From a virus, in IMG/VR virus record IMGVR_UViG_3300042874_000086, positions 25,673 to 89,672 of that record: a stretch of DNA of 64,000 nt; one strand, written 5' to 3'. Positions 18,528 to 28,215 of this stretch are shown here, in pieces; position 1 is the stretch's first letter, and each line of letters starts with the position of its first letter. The position numbers and the translations under genes were made by a program. The notes below the pieces were generated by a model. The model was given only the letters and a program-made list of their open reading frames with translations. It searched no databases and had not been told where the DNA came from.

Positions 18528-18566
18528 GAGTAGTTATCAAAAACTAGTTAATAATAAAGGATTTAC

Positions 18567-20492
18567 ATGGCTTTAATTGCCTCCGACTGGACAGTATCTA
18601 CAAATGGTGATATAAGGTACATTGGTGCAGCACACGGTATCACCGGTGCTTCGTATGCAACAGTTATTGAGTTGCATAGATGGTTACAAGACTTAGCGGA
18701 TGACGCAAGTGCTTCTGGTGATGATTTACTTGACATTACCGGTTTAACACCTTCAGGCCGTGATACAGATAACATTATCAATCTACTTGGTACGTATAAT
18801 ATCAATCAGGCAACATCAGAACATCTTTATGATGGTACAATTAAGCAAGCGTTAGGTGCTGATATCTGGGATGGTATTGTCAACTATGGTAATGAGGGTA
18901 TTGATATTCAGCTCATCCAAAATGGTGCGTTGGTTGCAAATGACTTCTGGAATAGTCTACCTTTTGGTGCGACACTTACCGGTCTTAATCGTGATTTAGT
19001 TCAAGGTATCTCACACCGTTTCTTAGTTAAGACCCGTACAGCCGGTGTGGATATTGATGCCCGACGTATTCTAGGTATCACTCGTGAGTATGGTAAGACA
19101 TACGCTGAATTTAATATCAACGCGACTGCCTCAGGAAATAACGTTCTTGCATTGGTTAATGCACTAGATGGAAATAACACTACTGCGTCAGGAACTGTAG
19201 GGGCATGGGATAGTATTACAAATGCAAAAACCGATAGTACAACTACCGTAAATGGTACTAATGCTATTAGTTCAACTACACTCAATGTTGTGTCGGGTGC
19301 TGCATTTACTAAAGGTAACTTCATTACAATTGGGTCATTGACGCATGAGTACCAAATTACTAATATTGCAACCAATGCGTTGACAGTCACCCCGGGGTTG
19401 GAGGAAGCAACTACCGGTGGGGAAATTGTTTATAAGTTAGGTTTGGGATATAACGGAATTGATATTAATAATGATACTGTCAACGAGTTCTACTACACTA
19501 ATTGGAATCGTGATTCATACACAATTAACCAATTTTTTGAAAGAATGAAGTACCTTACTCGTGTTGGGTCTACTGGTAGAATGTATGGATTAAATGCGGA
19601 GATATTCCGTGGTATTACCCACGAGATTACTGTTGACACACCTACTGGTACATTTGCAGCTGTAGAGCGTGTTACATGGACTGGTGGTACTGGGCAGATG
19701 TTAGCTATAACCTCACCAACTACGCCTACTAAAATGTGGATTCAGTTACTAACTGGTACTGCGCCTGTTGATAACGTTGTGATTACTGGTACTGTCAGCA
19801 CTGCTACCGCTACTGTCAATGTTACCGTTACAGAGCGTACAGCACTGATTAAGCAACCATTTGCCGGAACTTCAACGGGTACAGCTTTATCGGGCGGGTA
19901 TGGTATAGGTATTGAAAAGCTTGACTTGACCGCTGCTGACAAAGTATTTGACTTAACGAATGCGCAGTACTCTCCACCTGACTATCGTGTAACTACAGTC
20001 GCTGGTTTGATTAGTACGGAGGATAGAGTTCTTGTTGGTCCAGATAATGCAGGTGCGCTTCAAGATGGTCAGTTCTTGTTGAATGCAGGTATTACATCTG
20101 GTGCAACATCAATTACCGTTAAGGTTGGTACGGAAACTCCTGGTACCAGTACGCAGTCAGCAATGGATACACCATCTGCAGGAACTTTACGTGTCAAAGA
20201 TAATACAGGTGTATATCAGCGTGTTACCTATACAGGGTTTACTGTTGCTGCAAGTACAATGACATTCACAGGATGTTCTGGTGCTCCTACAGCGGCTTTG
20301 GATAACCAAGTATTTATCTCGTATCTTGATAAGTTGGCAGACGGTACTTCGGTAACATTTACTACCATTTATCATTCGCCTAGAACATTATTTGCTCGTG
20401 TACGTGATGGTGGTGGGTCGCCTATTAAAACGTTTGAAAATACCGTTGCTCTCGGCGGATCTATTAGTGCTATCCGTACTCCAGACGTATAA
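18567..20492 (+). CDS. Large virion structural protein
   Basis: 641 residues, Thr/Gly/Ala-rich and beta-structured, without signal peptide or membrane segment. Two internal stretches (TNAISSTTLNVVSGAAFTKG and ITSGATSITVKVGTETP) look like Ig/carbohydrate-binding-type inserts flanking a conserved core (GLNRDLVQGISHRFLVKTR, NEFYYTNWNRDSYTINQFFERMKYLTRVG). I have seen this type among marine phage structural proteins but cannot name a family. Arginine is mostly CGT here, whereas the upstream tail genes favour AGA/AGG, so the gene may have been acquired. Confidence 0.55.
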   Translation: MALIASDWTVSTNGDIRYIGAAHGITGASYATVIELHRWLQDLADDASASGDDLLDITGLTPSGRDTDNIINLLGTYNINQATSEHLYDGTIKQALGADIWDGIVNYGNEGIDIQLIQNGALVANDFWNSLPFGATLTGLNRDLVQGISHRFLVKTRTAGVDIDARRILGITREYGKTYAEFNINATASGNNVLALVNALDGNNTTASGTVGAWDSITNAKTDSTTTVNGTNAISSTTLNVVSGAAFTKGNFITIGSLTHEYQITNIATNALTVTPGLEEATTGGEIVYKLGLGYNGIDINNDTVNEFYYTNWNRDSYTINQFFERMKYLTRVGSTGRMYGLNAEIFRGITHEITVDTPTGTFAAVERVTWTGGTGQMLAITSPTTPTKMWIQLLTGTAPVDNVVITGTVSTATATVNVTVTERTALIKQPFAGTSTGTALSGGYGIGIEKLDLTAADKVFDLTNAQYSPPDYRVTTVAGLISTEDRVLVGPDNAGALQDGQFLLNAGITSGATSITVKVGTETPGTSTQSAMDTPSAGTLRVKDNTGVYQRVTYTGFTVAASTMTFTGCSGAPTAALDNQVFISYLDKLADGTSVTFTTIYHSPRTLFARVRDGGGSPIKTFENTVALGGSISAIRTPDV

Positions 20493-20502
20493 GCCTATCC
20501 GT

Positions 20503-20519
20503 CCCTCCTACTTGGAGGG
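20503..20519 (+). terminator. GC-rich hairpin between structural genes
   Basis: CCCTCC-TACTT-GGAGGG forms a six-bp GC-rich stem 10 bases after the preceding stop. No U tract follows, so it could be a processing or mRNA-stability hairpin rather than a full terminator. Confidence 0.45.
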
Positions 20520-20541
20520 GCCAAATACAAAAGGATAATAT

Positions 20542-21033
20542 ATGCAATACCTAACTAAAGGTGAGTTACTAGTCGCGTTAGGTGATAGCGCAGATAGTTT
20601 CACAGCGTTCATGATGAACCCAGAGGCGTACGGCGTTACTGAACCCGCCCTAACAGCGCTGGGAGTGACTAAACAAAAATTAGATTGGACAGCAAACGTT
20701 GATATGGGCTTACCTGAAGTCAGTAGCCTCATAACTATGCTACAAAGCCTTGGGATCATTTCGCAAGCAGCAGCTGATACCTTAAGAGATACGCCAGACA
20801 GAACTGAATATGACCAATACACTATATACGTAAAAGCACAAGATGATATTACAGTAAATAACATATACGGAGCAGTGTTCGATGGCAACTTATGGAAAGT
20901 TGTAATGGACTACTACAATAACACTAAAGACATACACATCATAGAGGACGCGTACTTCAGCAGCGAGCCCACTACAGAAGAGATAACACTCCTAGTAAAT
21001 GATAAATTAACAGAGTTGAAGAGGGAGGTGTGA
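20542..21033 (+). CDS. Virion-associated protein, unknown
   Basis: 163 residues, ATG after AAAGGATAAT. Helical N-terminal half (ELLVALGDSADSFTAFMM..), mixed C terminus ending in a charged helix KLTELKREV. Not recognised. Its last codons contain GGGAGGTG, a near-perfect SD for the next gene, and it ends GTG TGA C; the next frame begins immediately after. Confidence 0.5.
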   Translation: MQYLTKGELLVALGDSADSFTAFMMNPEAYGVTEPALTALGVTKQKLDWTANVDMGLPEVSSLITMLQSLGIISQAAADTLRDTPDRTEYDQYTIYVKAQDDITVNNIYGAVFDGNLWKVVMDYYNNTKDIHIIEDAYFSSEPTTEEITLLVNDKLTELKREV

Positions 21034-21034
21034 C

Positions 21035-23659
21035 ATCGCAACTTTTACAATCACCGATACAAAAAATCTCGATGAACTGACATCAAAGGCTGGCGGGGAC
21101 ACATACAATGTCAATGGCGGTAACTTAACAATTGACGGGCACTCAAGATTCGACCTTAATGCAAGTAATGCTTCTGCATCAGCTGCTACATCCCTTGGAA
21201 CTGTAACCATCTCTGCTACTCTTGGGGGGAATTGCACATTTGATGGTACTAAAGTCAGGTTAATAGCGTATACAGATGGAAGCGGAACACTGCCAGCACT
21301 TGGCTCTACAGTGACCAAAGGTTCAGCTAGTGGCAAATTGATGTGTGTTTATTCGTCAATGACTGATATGCCAGTTGTATCAGGAACAATTCCAGCTACT
21401 GGTTGGATACAAATTAAACAATGGAATGAAGTAGAGTACACTTCAGGCGCATTGACAATCACGGACGTATCTGCCAATTCATCAGGGGCTAGTAAAGTTG
21501 GCTTCTTGGAGATTATGGGTGACGACGCAAAGAGTATTGTTGCTAATAGACTTGGTACATTTAATGTAACAGGTGCTTGGTTCAGTTTAGGTTCGACTTC
21601 GGGCTCATCTAATCAAACAATCCAAATTCCAAATCACGGGACTAAACGATTTATTAGTGGGGTGTTTATAGAAAAAACATCAGGCCAAAAGGATTATGAG
21701 TTCTATCCAAATGCTGGGACTGCTACTACAATTGGTACTGAAGCTGAACGCGGTAAAGTTGTTTGGATAGATGACACTGGATTGATTAGGATTGGACATA
21801 ATGGCACTGACCCTATGGGGTATACTCCGGTTGCTAATCTTGAAGTAGTTATCGGAAATATCTTCTTTTGTACCAATACCACATCCGCTAGAAATGAGGT
21901 GTGCATCCCCCATGCCACACCTGGTACAAGATACGATTACACTACTACCGGTGGTGGTGTTCTAAACATTGACAAGTGTGAGTCATCATGGTACCTCAGT
22001 ATAGTACAAGCTTACAGCTGTAACGTTAGTAATAGTGGGTTTGTAGACTCAGTCTATGTTCAAGAGGTGGCTACTCCTATGACGTGGAGTAATGTTGGTG
22101 TTGGTAATAAACCAAATACAGCCTTGGTGACATCGGGCTTGTTTATGTACTACAACTATGTCGGGGGTGTATTTAACGATTGTGTTTTCACTCGTGTATC
22201 ACTGGCAACCTCTGGTTCGTACACAGCTGTAATTCAAGACACTATAGGATTTACATTTAACAGGTGTGCTTTTAGGGCTAATACCCGTCAAGGGCACTCA
22301 TCAGTGTATTCTATATACGGGCTTAGGATTAAAGATACTACTTTTAACGACTGTACGATTATTCAAGGGTATAGTATGCTCAGCACTTGTGAGGATATTG
22401 TCTACAACAATACGGCATATATAAACAATGTGTCGGGGACTACTCCTACTACTTATCCAACTCATGTGTGGTACACCTCAGCTAATAGTGTGAACTGTAC
22501 GTTTAACGGGCTAAAGTTACCTGTGACTGATTGTCATCCATATACTTCGTTATTAGCCAGTACATATGGAGCTAGTAATATCAAGTTGCGCAACATCGGG
22601 ACGAGAACAGTACCCTTAAACTTAGGAACAACAAATAATTGTGCTTTCATTTATGTCATTAGCTCTAATACCTCAAATGTAAAGGTACAGCGTGTTTATG
22701 CGTCCAACACTAGAACTGGAATTATGACAGGGAACAACTCTTGTCATGAGATTACAGAAGAGAATGTGTTTGGTGACTATGCAGATGCAACAGATGTTAT
22801 GGCTTGTATCAATATGAAGCGTAAAGGCATGGGTGGCACCGGTGTATTGAACAGTCAGATATCGATTTACGGTACTCATTGGATGGACTCATTTATAAAT
22901 ACAACTGAAGGACGTATTGCCATCCTAATGAATGAGGCTTCAACAATTACTGCAGCCCAAGTGACTTTAGGTACCGGCTCATCATTCACCAGCTCGGGTG
23001 GTTTGTATATGCCAAATGTAGACCACACGGTTACGTTTGAAATGCCAGAGTATACTCTAGGACATACAGGGTTTGTTAATACCACATTAATAATGGCTGG
23101 TGGTACTAGCACAAAATACAACTATAACTACGCTATTGACAAAAATGACAATGCAGGTTGGAGTGCAATGACGACGGATAACTTCACCCCTACTACACTA
23201 GGAACTGCATTGAGTAATATCACAGGGATTGATGCTAGTAAAGGGTTTAAGTTACGGCTTAAAATTACTACAATTACTGGCAACACTAATGCTATCACAA
23301 GTGTATATGTTAAAACAACAAGTTCAGCAACAGCTCAAGATTACCAATATCCACTTGATACTGTCCCTTTGTCGTTTGCTGTTAAGCATATAGATACAGG
23401 AAGTCCGCTGGCTGGTGCTAGACTATACCTAGTAGCAGGAGCTGGTGGGCCATTAGCCCAGGGTACTCTAATTCTAAATACACTGACTGATGTCAATGGG
23501 AATGTAACTGGTGCGGTAGAGCTGTCAGGAAATCAGCCAGTAGTGGGCAGAGTTAGGTTCGGAACCACCCCCAACTTCTACAAAACAGTTCCAATTAGTG
23601 AGATTATAAATAGTACAAGTGGGTTGTCATTGAATATATCAATGATCCCCGATGCATAA
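21035..23659 (+). CDS. Large beta-helix-like structural protein, apparent ATC start
   Basis: The frame is open from the stop at 21017 to 23659, but no ATG, GTG or TTG occurs before 21311. The upstream 90 codons are clearly coding (ATFTITDTKNLDELTSKAGGDTYNVNGGNLTIDG..). The best start is ATC at 21035, giving MATFTITDTKN and 874 residues: it lies six bases after GGGAGG, a very strong SD. The alternative is +1 frameshifting from the previous gene at GTG TGA C. The body has repeated short strands with Asn/Cys ladders, suggesting a right-handed beta-helix, with an Ig-like C-terminal domain near 690-870. It is probably a tail or capsid-surface protein. Confidence 0.65.
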   Translation: MATFTITDTKNLDELTSKAGGDTYNVNGGNLTIDGHSRFDLNASNASASAATSLGTVTISATLGGNCTFDGTKVRLIAYTDGSGTLPALGSTVTKGSASGKLMCVYSSMTDMPVVSGTIPATGWIQIKQWNEVEYTSGALTITDVSANSSGASKVGFLEIMGDDAKSIVANRLGTFNVTGAWFSLGSTSGSSNQTIQIPNHGTKRFISGVFIEKTSGQKDYEFYPNAGTATTIGTEAERGKVVWIDDTGLIRIGHNGTDPMGYTPVANLEVVIGNIFFCTNTTSARNEVCIPHATPGTRYDYTTTGGGVLNIDKCESSWYLSIVQAYSCNVSNSGFVDSVYVQEVATPMTWSNVGVGNKPNTALVTSGLFMYYNYVGGVFNDCVFTRVSLATSGSYTAVIQDTIGFTFNRCAFRANTRQGHSSVYSIYGLRIKDTTFNDCTIIQGYSMLSTCEDIVYNNTAYINNVSGTTPTTYPTHVWYTSANSVNCTFNGLKLPVTDCHPYTSLLASTYGASNIKLRNIGTRTVPLNLGTTNNCAFIYVISSNTSNVKVQRVYASNTRTGIMTGNNSCHEITEENVFGDYADATDVMACINMKRKGMGGTGVLNSQISIYGTHWMDSFINTTEGRIAILMNEASTITAAQVTLGTGSSFTSSGGLYMPNVDHTVTFEMPEYTLGHTGFVNTTLIMAGGTSTKYNYNYAIDKNDNAGWSAMTTDNFTPTTLGTALSNITGIDASKGFKLRLKITTITGNTNAITSVYVKTTSSATAQDYQYPLDTVPLSFAVKHIDTGSPLAGARLYLVAGAGGPLAQGTLILNTLTDVNGNVTGAVELSGNQPVVGRVRFGTTPNFYKTVPISEIINSTSGLSLNISMIPDA

Positions 23660-23668
23660 AGGATAGTA

Positions 23669-23875
23669 ATGGATGCTTATCAAGAGTTAAATCAGAGAAA
23701 CTTCATGGCGATGTCGGAAGGTTTGAAGAGTGTGAGAGCTATGTGTGAGCGATTAGAGAATGAGGTGCGAGCTATGCGAGAAGCTAACGGAGAGCTTGTA
23801 CAAACAGTGGCTACTCTACGACAGCAAAATGGTGTGTTGTTAGCTAGATTTCACGGGACTGGAAGCACATCATGA
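23669..23875 (+). CDS. Small coiled-coil protein
   Basis: 68 residues, almost entirely heptad-like helix (LKSVRAMCERLENEVRAMREANGELVQTVATLRQQNGVLLARF). It overlaps the next gene by four bases (ATGA). It may be an oligomerising virion or scaffold accessory; function unknown. Confidence 0.55.
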   Translation: MDAYQELNQRNFMAMSEGLKSVRAMCERLENEVRAMREANGELVQTVATLRQQNGVLLARFHGTGSTS

Positions 23876-24474
23876 CTATTGATTGGGGAACTAAAGTCAT
23901 TAATATATTCAAGACTGATATGCTGTTAGTACAAGCAAGCCCTACTGAAATATGGGAATTAGATATCCCTAACTTTAAGATGTCCTTAGGTGATTTACTT
24001 GATGATGAGCACGGTATGATATACCCAGATATATTCAAACACAACCCCGAGGTATCTGTAGGGGGAGTTAGCCTAGCTAAGGTTATTGAAATACTACCTC
24101 CCTATACTATAACATTCGAGGATGGTCAATACGCAGTAAATTTAGTAGGGGCTAACAACAACGTAGGGGATAGAACTAATGTTAATCAAGTATCTATACG
24201 CTCTGCTAACTCAGCTGGGATGATTACCGTAGTAAATGGTGGTACTTCTGTTATTGATAGTAATACTATTACTAATATTGCCAATACAGTTTGGAGTGTA
24301 CCAAAAGGTAACACTGTCTACCAACGCAGTATTGGGGGGTTTCGAAAAAATTATACAAACAATACAATTATTATGCTTAATGAAGATGGTACTGATGGTA
24401 TAACTTATGCTTGTTTTGATAGATATGGGGTATCCTCCCTAACTACTGTAGATAGAATGGAATTAGTTCCGTGA
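23872..24474 (+). CDS. Conserved phage structural protein
   Basis: 200 residues. The N-terminal ~85 residues match a widespread phage protein: MTIDWGTKVINIFK, WELDIPNFKMSLGDLLDDEHGM, a HNPEVSVGGVSLAKVIEI core, then ITFEDGQYAVNLVGANNNVGD and VNQVSIRSANSAG. It is usually near other minor virion genes. The C-terminal 80 residues are less conserved. It overlaps both neighbours by four bases, indicating coupled translation. Confidence 0.7.
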   Translation: MTIDWGTKVINIFKTDMLLVQASPTEIWELDIPNFKMSLGDLLDDEHGMIYPDIFKHNPEVSVGGVSLAKVIEILPPYTITFEDGQYAVNLVGANNNVGDRTNVNQVSIRSANSAGMITVVNGGTSVIDSNTITNIANTVWSVPKGNTVYQRSIGGFRKNYTNNTIIMLNEDGTDGITYACFDRYGVSSLTTVDRMELVP

Positions 24475-24704
24475 ACCGTATAAATGTATGCTCTGGGAGA
24501 TGTTTAGAACTAATTAGTGATACTACTGGAACCCTTAGTCATACCAAAGTATCAGTATTAATGGCCAACGTAGCGGGTACGGTAGCTTTTTTATACCAAG
24601 TATTTTCAGTAGGACTTACGGTTGAATTATTACTGGGTTTCTTAGCCGCTATAGGCGCACAAAGGTATGGCTCTAAATACCTTGATATAAAAGGAGGGGG
24701 TTGA
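24471..24704 (+). CDS. Small membrane protein (DUF2644-like)
   Basis: 77 residues from a GTG overlapping the previous stop. Two apolar segments (residues ~30-65) end in AAIGAQRYGSKYLDIKGGG, a pattern I associate with small phage DUF2644 proteins found in the same cluster as the preceding family. Function unknown. Confidence 0.55.
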   Translation: MNRINVCSGRCLELISDTTGTLSHTKVSVLMANVAGTVAFLYQVFSVGLTVELLLGFLAAIGAQRYGSKYLDIKGGG

Positions 24705-24707
24705 TAA

Positions 24708-24953
24708 ATGACAGCTTTTTCATTTGCAATAGGGGGTGGAGGTCAGATTCAAATAGTTGAGGTAACTATCCCAATTCCTATGAAAGTTGAAACCAGCCCT
24801 TTCGGAACCTCTTTGGGTAGAACCCCGTTTGGTATAGGGACTATAAAAAGTGACTTTGGGGTGGTTGATAAATCCCCCATTATAAACGATAATGTTATTA
24901 GTGAATCATTTGGTGCTACACCAAAACAAATCTACTTTAATGTGAGAAATTAA
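24708..24953 (+). CDS. Small Gly-rich protein, unknown
   Basis: 81 residues with strong SD (AGGAGGGGG). Residues ~30-60 hold the repetitive SPFGTSLGRTPFGIGTIKSDFGVV, suggesting an extended or fibre-like segment. It abuts the next ATG directly. Confidence 0.5.
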   Translation: MTAFSFAIGGGGQIQIVEVTIPIPMKVETSPFGTSLGRTPFGIGTIKSDFGVVDKSPIINDNVISESFGATPKQIYFNVRN

Positions 24954-25253
24954 ATGACTGAACAAACTGAAATTATTTATGCGGGTTCTTCTATTTTTAT
25001 GGATTTTGCTATTGATGGTGGAGTAATTCCAGCTACTATGAGTTGTACGGCAAAGCTGGTAACTAAAGAGGGGGTAGTAGCAAACACCTATATAGCTACA
25101 CCAAATCTTACCGATGGTGTATTTGAGTTGCGTATTCCTTATACAGATACCACTGCGTATGCGGGGGTAATGCACACACTACTCGTACGGGTTACAGATA
25201 CTGCAACCTCATACTCTGATGTTATCTATGATAAAAAAATCAGTTGGCGTTAA
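24954..25253 (+). CDS. Small beta-sandwich virion protein (BppU-like pattern)
   Basis: 99 residues. The order GSSIFMDFAI, SCTAKLVTKEG, DGVFELRIPYTDTTAYAG, VMHTLLVRVTDTA, SDVIYDKKISW fits an Ig-like/baseplate upper protein N-terminal domain. It is the last gene of the + strand structural block; its final 14 bases overlap the end of the convergent RuvC-like gene. Confidence 0.5.
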   Translation: MTEQTEIIYAGSSIFMDFAIDGGVIPATMSCTAKLVTKEGVVANTYIATPNLTDGVFELRIPYTDTTAYAGVMHTLLVRVTDTATSYSDVIYDKKISWR

Positions 25254-25716
25254 CCAAACCTTCTGCGTATTTAGCTAAGGCATATGCATCGGCCAAATCA
25301 TCTTTCTTTTTATAGCCTTTAAACTCTTCTAAAACATCTTTAGGGAGGGTATTTATCATATCCTCTTTAGACGCTTTTCCATTTCCTGTAAAGAACTTTT
25401 TGTTTGCTGAAGGTGGTACTAAAGTTACCACATAACCTTTATGAAGCAACCCATAGTAAACTCCACCAACTAGCATACTAAGGTCAACAACTTTACCGTT
25501 AGCCATAAAAGCTGGAGCTTCAATACATACTACAACTTCAGTAGGCTTGAAGTTTGCTATAAATTTCATACAATCCCTAACTACGTAGGAGCACCTTGTA
25601 CGAATATCTGGAACCGTTGGGGATATTACTAAGTGTTTGTACAAACCACCTTTAGCGCCTAATACCACTATTGCAGTATTGGTACTAGAAGTATCTATTC
25701 CTATAAATAAACTCAA
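25240..25716 (-). CDS. RuvC-like Holliday junction resolvase
   Basis: 158 residues, the usual RuvC length. RNase H-fold acidic residues are visible in FIGIDTSSTNTA (D8), VVVCIEAP (~66) and KKKDDLADAYALAKY near the C terminus. It would cut branched replication or recombination intermediates, perhaps before packaging. The start overlaps the end of the PhoH-like gene by four bases, so the two are cotranslated. Confidence 0.8.
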   Translation of the reverse strand: MSLFIGIDTSSTNTAIVVLGAKGGLYKHLVISPTVPDIRTRCSYVVRDCMKFIANFKPTEVVVCIEAPAFMANGKVVDLSMLVGGVYYGLLHKGYVVTLVPPSANKKFFTGNGKASKEDMINTLPKDVLEEFKGYKKKDDLADAYALAKYAEGLVNAN

Positions 25717-27014
25717 GAGAAAATCTTGTCAACAAGCTTAGTCAAATCAGACCTTTGAATATGTTGTAGGTTAATAAAAGAAATCAAAGGGTTTCCTTTA
25801 CAATTAGGTAGTAACTTTTTGTAACCCTCATGTCCCGTATTTGCACCATACGTCTGTTCTGGGTCTAGTAACAAAATAAGCTTAGAGCCTCTTGCAATAC
25901 GACTCATAACCTGCTTGAGTGCTGTTGTACTAAGTAGCTGAGATTCATCTACAATAAGGATATCCCCATTAATAGAGGCGCCTTGAATACTCTCCAAATT
26001 GATAGGACTAAAGAACTCTTCAAATACAGCATTGGCACGTTCGTTCAGTACATCAGCTTCTGTAATCTCAAACAGAAATTTTAGGTTAGTCAAGAAACCT
26101 GCTAACCAGTTGCCCATTTTAGCCTCCATAGAACCAGGTAAAAACCCTATGGCTAAATTTCTATCTACAGGGATAGGGGGGCGTGTTACATAAACTTTAT
26201 TATATAGCACGTTTGTCCTACTTGCAATACCTCTAGTTCTAGCCAAAGCACCTGCAATTGACATAAGAGACTTTCCACTTCCTACTTTACCTTGTACGAC
26301 AGTCAGGGGAGTCTCACTATCAAATATCATATTGAACGCTACAGCCTGCTCAGGATGAAGAAAACTAATAGGTAGACCTAAGTCCCTTACCCGTTTAATA
26401 GAAACGCTCACAGGCTCTACCTTGTCCCCTCTACGTCGATATAATACATACTTTTCATCATACCTAATACTTGGGTAGATTATTAGATATTGGTTCTCCT
26501 CAAGGTGAGTCAATACATCCTCTTGTGTCATATATAAAGCCATCTCAGCAATAAATTCATCATACATAAACGAAGATTTATTATGAATAAGAGTTTGAGC
26601 AAAATACATGTGTTCTACATCAAATTCTACATAACCTAAGTATGATTTATCCCAGTCGGTGCCAACAGAAAAGTCCAGAACTGGTACGTCCTGTGCAAAC
26701 GCAACAACCCTTGCCCCAATATCATTAGTAATAATACTACTACCAGAGTCTTTTGCAGACTTAACAATAAGCTCATCGTTTGTTGTAAAGTTAGTAGGGA
26801 GGTCTACAATTTGAATGGACTTGTCTTTTACACATTCCCAAATTTTCTTAATTGCAGTACGGGCAGGGTAATTTAAGTTTTGGTCAAACTTCTTTTTATC
26901 AAGCTCTCTGAGAACTACATAAGGTAGTACAAAGTCATAAGTGGTAGTGTCATTTAGGATATCACTATTATCCAGTAGAATGTTTGTATCTAGTACGACT
27001 TTAATCTTTTCCAA
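25713..27014 (-). CDS. PIN-domain PhoH-like ATPase
   Basis: 433 residues from a TTG start behind AAGGA. Residues 1-125 form a PIN nuclease domain (VVLDTNILLDNSD.., then TNDELIVKSAK and IITNDIGARVVA with conserved acids). Residues ~210-430 are a PhoH-type P-loop ATPase: GKVGSGKS Walker A, DILIVDESQLL Walker B, a RGSKLILLLDPEQT sensor and the Arg-containing LQHIQRSD. This fusion is the PhoH2 arrangement, linked to RNA-targeting toxin-antitoxin modules in bacteria and common in phages. A role in RNA turnover is inferred. Confidence 0.85.
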   Translation of the reverse strand: MEKIKVVLDTNILLDNSDILNDTTTYDFVLPYVVLRELDKKKFDQNLNYPARTAIKKIWECVKDKSIQIVDLPTNFTTNDELIVKSAKDSGSSIITNDIGARVVAFAQDVPVLDFSVGTDWDKSYLGYVEFDVEHMYFAQTLIHNKSSFMYDEFIAEMALYMTQEDVLTHLEENQYLIIYPSIRYDEKYVLYRRRGDKVEPVSVSIKRVRDLGLPISFLHPEQAVAFNMIFDSETPLTVVQGKVGSGKSLMSIAGALARTRGIASRTNVLYNKVYVTRPPIPVDRNLAIGFLPGSMEAKMGNWLAGFLTNLKFLFEITEADVLNERANAVFEEFFSPINLESIQGASINGDILIVDESQLLSTTALKQVMSRIARGSKLILLLDPEQTYGANTGHEGYKKLLPNCKGNPLISFINLQHIQRSDLTKLVDKIFS

Positions 27015-27061
27015 AGGGTTTTCCTTAAATTTTTATTAAACACTTAACATAAATACTATAC

Positions 27062-28147
27062 TCAAGTGGGGCCTTTATTATAATTACTTAATAAAAAACC
27101 TCCATTTGGTATAGTTAATATAGAAAAAGCATATTTACTATGTTCAGTTAACTTAAAAGAAGCTTCATCTATAAATTTTAAAGGAGCCTTAATAAGTGTC
27201 TTAATATTCTTAAGCTTTTCTATTAGTTTACTTTTGTATTTTGTAAAAGTATTCTTACTAATCCCCCACATTTCTGCGGCTTTTCTGGAGGTAATCTTAG
27301 TAACGGAGTATAAAGGAGCAAGGTTAGAACATACTTTATTGTACAATTCATCAAACTTTTTATCAGCCTGACGTTGGGCAACTCTTTGGTTAAACTGAAT
27401 AGTACGTTCAGAAGTTTTATAATTACCCTTACGGTACTTAGTAGCCATGAAAGTATTGATAGAATGTGCTATTTTAAGCACCTCTGAGTGTCCTAGTGGC
27501 TTACTAAATATACTATTTTTTGCCAATAGGTCATTAGTAATATTGACAGTGCCAGTAGTGTATGCAAAAGCACTTCCATACTGGAATAAGGTACTATTAC
27601 GTTCCCCCTCAGGAATTTTATTGAAGTCAATAAAAAGTTGTTGAGCATATTTACTTCCTCCTACGGATTTTTTAAGCTCTACCTCGTATTCAGGTAGAAT
27701 AAATTCAGAAAAACGTACTACTTTTTCTGAAAAAACTGATGTGTGTTTTAGTGGGTTTCTCCAAATACGCCCGGAGGCCCCGGTAGTTGCATTAATATCT
27801 GCCCCAAACAACCCCTGAAGATAACGAATAATGTGTTTTAATTTATTTAATTGTTTTATATTTGATGTTTTAATAGGGTTATCCAAGAACCAGTGAATAT
27901 GTGTACCCTTCTGTGTTTCAACAATAAAAGTAGGCTCTGGTAGATTATTATCGGATATAACTTTTAGTACATCTGACTTAAAATCTATGTCAATAGATAC
28001 TGCAGGGATAAAAAATTTATTACCAAATCTTAAAAAGTTTTCTTCTAAGGCTTCCTCAAGGACTAAAAATTTATAATTGTCACCTTTATTAGGCGAACAC
28101 TGTACTTTAAAGTATGAATCAAGTTTTTCTAGTAAAAGTCTCTTCAC
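27062..28147 (-). CDS. ColE2-type replicase / primase (PriCT)
   Basis: 361 residues from a GTG at 28147, six bases after AAGGAG; an in-frame ATG at 28168 lies before that SD and is less likely. The N-terminal ~130 residues match plasmid Replicase (ColE2 Rep, archaeo-eukaryotic primase fold): IPAVSIDIDF, PTFIVETQKGTHIHWFL, LGLFGAD-like spacing and GRIWRNPLKHT. Residues ~165-240 resemble the PriCT_1 domain, and SRKAAEMWGISKNTFTKYKSKL near 295 is a helix-turn-helix. Such proteins bind a plasmid origin and prime DNA synthesis, so an origin may lie in the neighbouring intergenic region. Confidence 0.75.
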   Translation of the reverse strand: MKRLLLEKLDSYFKVQCSPNKGDNYKFLVLEEALEENFLRFGNKFFIPAVSIDIDFKSDVLKVISDNNLPEPTFIVETQKGTHIHWFLDNPIKTSNIKQLNKLKHIIRYLQGLFGADINATTGASGRIWRNPLKHTSVFSEKVVRFSEFILPEYEVELKKSVGGSKYAQQLFIDFNKIPEGERNSTLFQYGSAFAYTTGTVNITNDLLAKNSIFSKPLGHSEVLKIAHSINTFMATKYRKGNYKTSERTIQFNQRVAQRQADKKFDELYNKVCSNLAPLYSVTKITSRKAAEMWGISKNTFTKYKSKLIEKLKNIKTLIKAPLKFIDEASFKLTEHSKYAFSILTIPNGGFLLSNYNKGPT

Positions 28148-28215
28148 ATTATTCTCCTTGTGCCTCATTATTATCGTAGTATAATACGATATTATTACTT
28201 CAATCTAGCTTAAAA

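Noticed and set aside
28169-28215. ACGATAATA near the replicase start as a further late-promoter copy
   Set aside because: It differs from the motif at one base and lies too close to the coding start to serve as a promoter for it.
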